Shown here: positions 63,258 through 64,000 of the stretch, piece after piece
Layout: every line of letters starts with the position of its first letter
Numbering within the stretch: the stretch's first letter is position 1
Assembly (NCBI GenBank): GCA_021776245.1
Contig: JAJFGF010000054.1
Span: forward strand, 1-64,000
Reading direction: 5' to 3'
Origin: Hyphococcus sp.
GTDB taxonomy: Bacteria; Pseudomonadota; Alphaproteobacteria; Caulobacterales; Parvularculaceae
Length of the DNA: 64,000 bases
The notes under the pieces: model-generated
Seen by the model: only the letters and a program-made list of their open reading frames with translations
Told to the model about the DNA's origin: nothing
Databases searched by the model: none
Made by a program: the position numbers and the translations under genes

Positions 63258-64000
63258 TTACTCCGCGGCTTTCACTAGCGTTGGCCCGGCGAGCGCCTTG
63301 GCGATGCGTTCCGCCAGCCGTCTTGCAACCTCGTCTTTGGGCAATTCCGGCCAGGTCTCGTCGCCCTTGTCTGTGATCAAGATAACAGTGTTGAGGGGGC
63401 CGCCCATGGCGCAATGTGCGCCGGGCGATACGTCATTGGCGACAATCCAGTCGCAGCCCTTGCGCCTGCGTTTTGCTTCTGCATGGCCCAAAATATCATC
63501 GGTCTCGGCGGCAAAGCCGACAACGAGACGCGGGCGGCCAGACGTCAATTGTGAAATGGTTTTCAAAATATCCGGGTTTTCTGCAACCGGTATCGCGGTC
63601 AGACCGCCGCGTTCTTTTTTGATCTTGTGATCGGTTTCTATCGACGGCCGGTAATCGGCAACGGCGGCGCAACATATGGCGCAGTCGACAGGAAGCGCCG
63701 CTTTGCTCGCCTCCATCATCTGGCGCGCGGTTTCGACGCGGATGGTTTCAACGCCTGCGGGGACCGTAACGCTGGTCGGTCCTGTCACCAGCACAATTTC
63801 GGCGCCGAGATTTCTGAGCGCTGCGGCAATAGCGTAACCCTGCTTGCCGGACGACCTGTTTGCAATGTAGCGCACTGGATCAATCGGTTCGTGGGTGGGC
63901 CCTGCCGTGATGAGAATGCGTTTACCGGTGAGGGGACCGCGTGCGGTTTTTGAAAAATAGGCTTCGATAGCGTCGGCAATTTCTATGGGCTCGGCCATGC
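63258..64000 (-). CDS. coaBC: Phosphopantothenoylcysteine synthetase/decarboxylase CoaBC (C-terminal part)
   Basis: The visible 247 codons are the CoaB half; the gene runs off the window at 64000 and the CoaC half is outside. Reads GKRILITAGPTHEPIDPVRY, IANRSSGKQGYAIAAALRN, CCAAVADYRPSIETDHKIKK, VVGFAAETDDILGHAEAKRR and KGCDWIVANDVSPGAHCAMG. The K-rich block and NDVS are the CoaB dimer and CTP-site features. Makes 4'-phosphopantothenoylcysteine for CoA. The opening MAEPIEIADAIEAYF is the usual inter-domain linker, not a start. Confidence 0.94.
   Translation of the reverse strand, partial: MAEPIEIADAIEAYFSKTARGPLTGKRILITAGPTHEPIDPVRYIANRSSGKQGYAIAAALRNLGAEIVLVTGPTSVTVPAGVETIRVETARQMMEASKAALPVDCAICCAAVADYRPSIETDHKIKKERGGLTAIPVAENPDILKTISQLTSGRPRLVVGFAAETDDILGHAEAKRRRKGCDWIVANDVSPGAHCAMGGPLNTVILITDKGDETWPELPKDEVARRLAERIAKALAGPTLVKAAE

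Noticed and set aside
1-64000. CRISPR arrays, transposases, integrases, phage genes, rRNA operons
   Set aside because: Read for and not found; the remnants seen have no mobile-element ends or target duplications that I could identify.

Overview
The window looks like a chromosomal segment of an alphaproteobacterium. The gene order tsaB-rimI-fur ... miaB-phoH-ybeY-corC-lnt-HTH-metK ... trmB ... rimP-nusA-ylxR-infB ... rbfA ... truB ... rpsO ... pnp ... fabI-fabB-fabA ... dut ... coaBC is typical of that class, and the first genes match the sphingolipid (ceramide) pathway known from Caulobacter. A member of the Caulobacterales/Parvularculales-like lineages is my best guess; this is inference from gene content, with no search behind it. 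There is no rRNA gene, recognisable tRNA gene, CRISPR array, transposase or phage module.

Layout. 1-4956: sphingolipid cluster on the minus strand (acyl-ACP/AMP ligase, ceramide-type reductase, dedicated acyl carrier protein, serine palmitoyltransferase cut by the window edge) and a divergent lipid hydroxylase. 5154-13219: K+-independent H+-pumping pyrophosphatase, HAD phosphatase, threonine aldolase, TVP38-type membrane protein, ferrochelatase, a small membrane protein, a decayed O-antigen-ligase-like gene and an SDR. 13294-21511: malic enzyme, DUF488, Nfu, dodecin, RutE-like nitroreductase, tsaB-rimI-fur, a ferritin-like diiron protein with its own promoter, DUF1223. 21672-30284: tRNA/rRNA maturation, cell-envelope and SAM genes (miaB to trmB). 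30362-33346: accessory block with a CE15-like esterase lipoprotein, a ttcA remnant, a 2OG-Fe(II) oxygenase and DUF2937.

33641-47468: the transcription/translation operon rimP-nusA-ylxR-infB, then rbfA, truB, rpsO and pnp. It opens with a promoter followed at once by an intrinsic terminator (a likely attenuator). It is interrupted by a divergent TrpF-like protein, a DUF6958-type protein, a GT61-like glycosyltransferase, an antisense SMP-30-like lipoprotein and an SDR. 47868-54604: DUF885 lipoprotein, DUF5694, then the minus-strand fabA-fabB-small membrane protein-fabI-cupin block. 54721-64000: 2-hydroxyacid dehydrogenase, methyltransferase, YceI, MoeB, a 5'-truncated acetyltransferase, dut, nadR-pnuC (NAD salvage), a group of small membrane proteins, a VOC protein, a membrane-anchored LuxR-type regulator, and coaBC cut by the window edge.

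The points most worth a second look are the putative rimP-nusA attenuator, the TrpF-like protein with altered motifs inside the translation operon, the gene remnants (ttcA, O-antigen ligase, GNAT), the membrane-tethered LuxR regulator coupled to coaBC, and the diiron protein directly downstream of fur. I found no clearly unprecedented multi-gene system.
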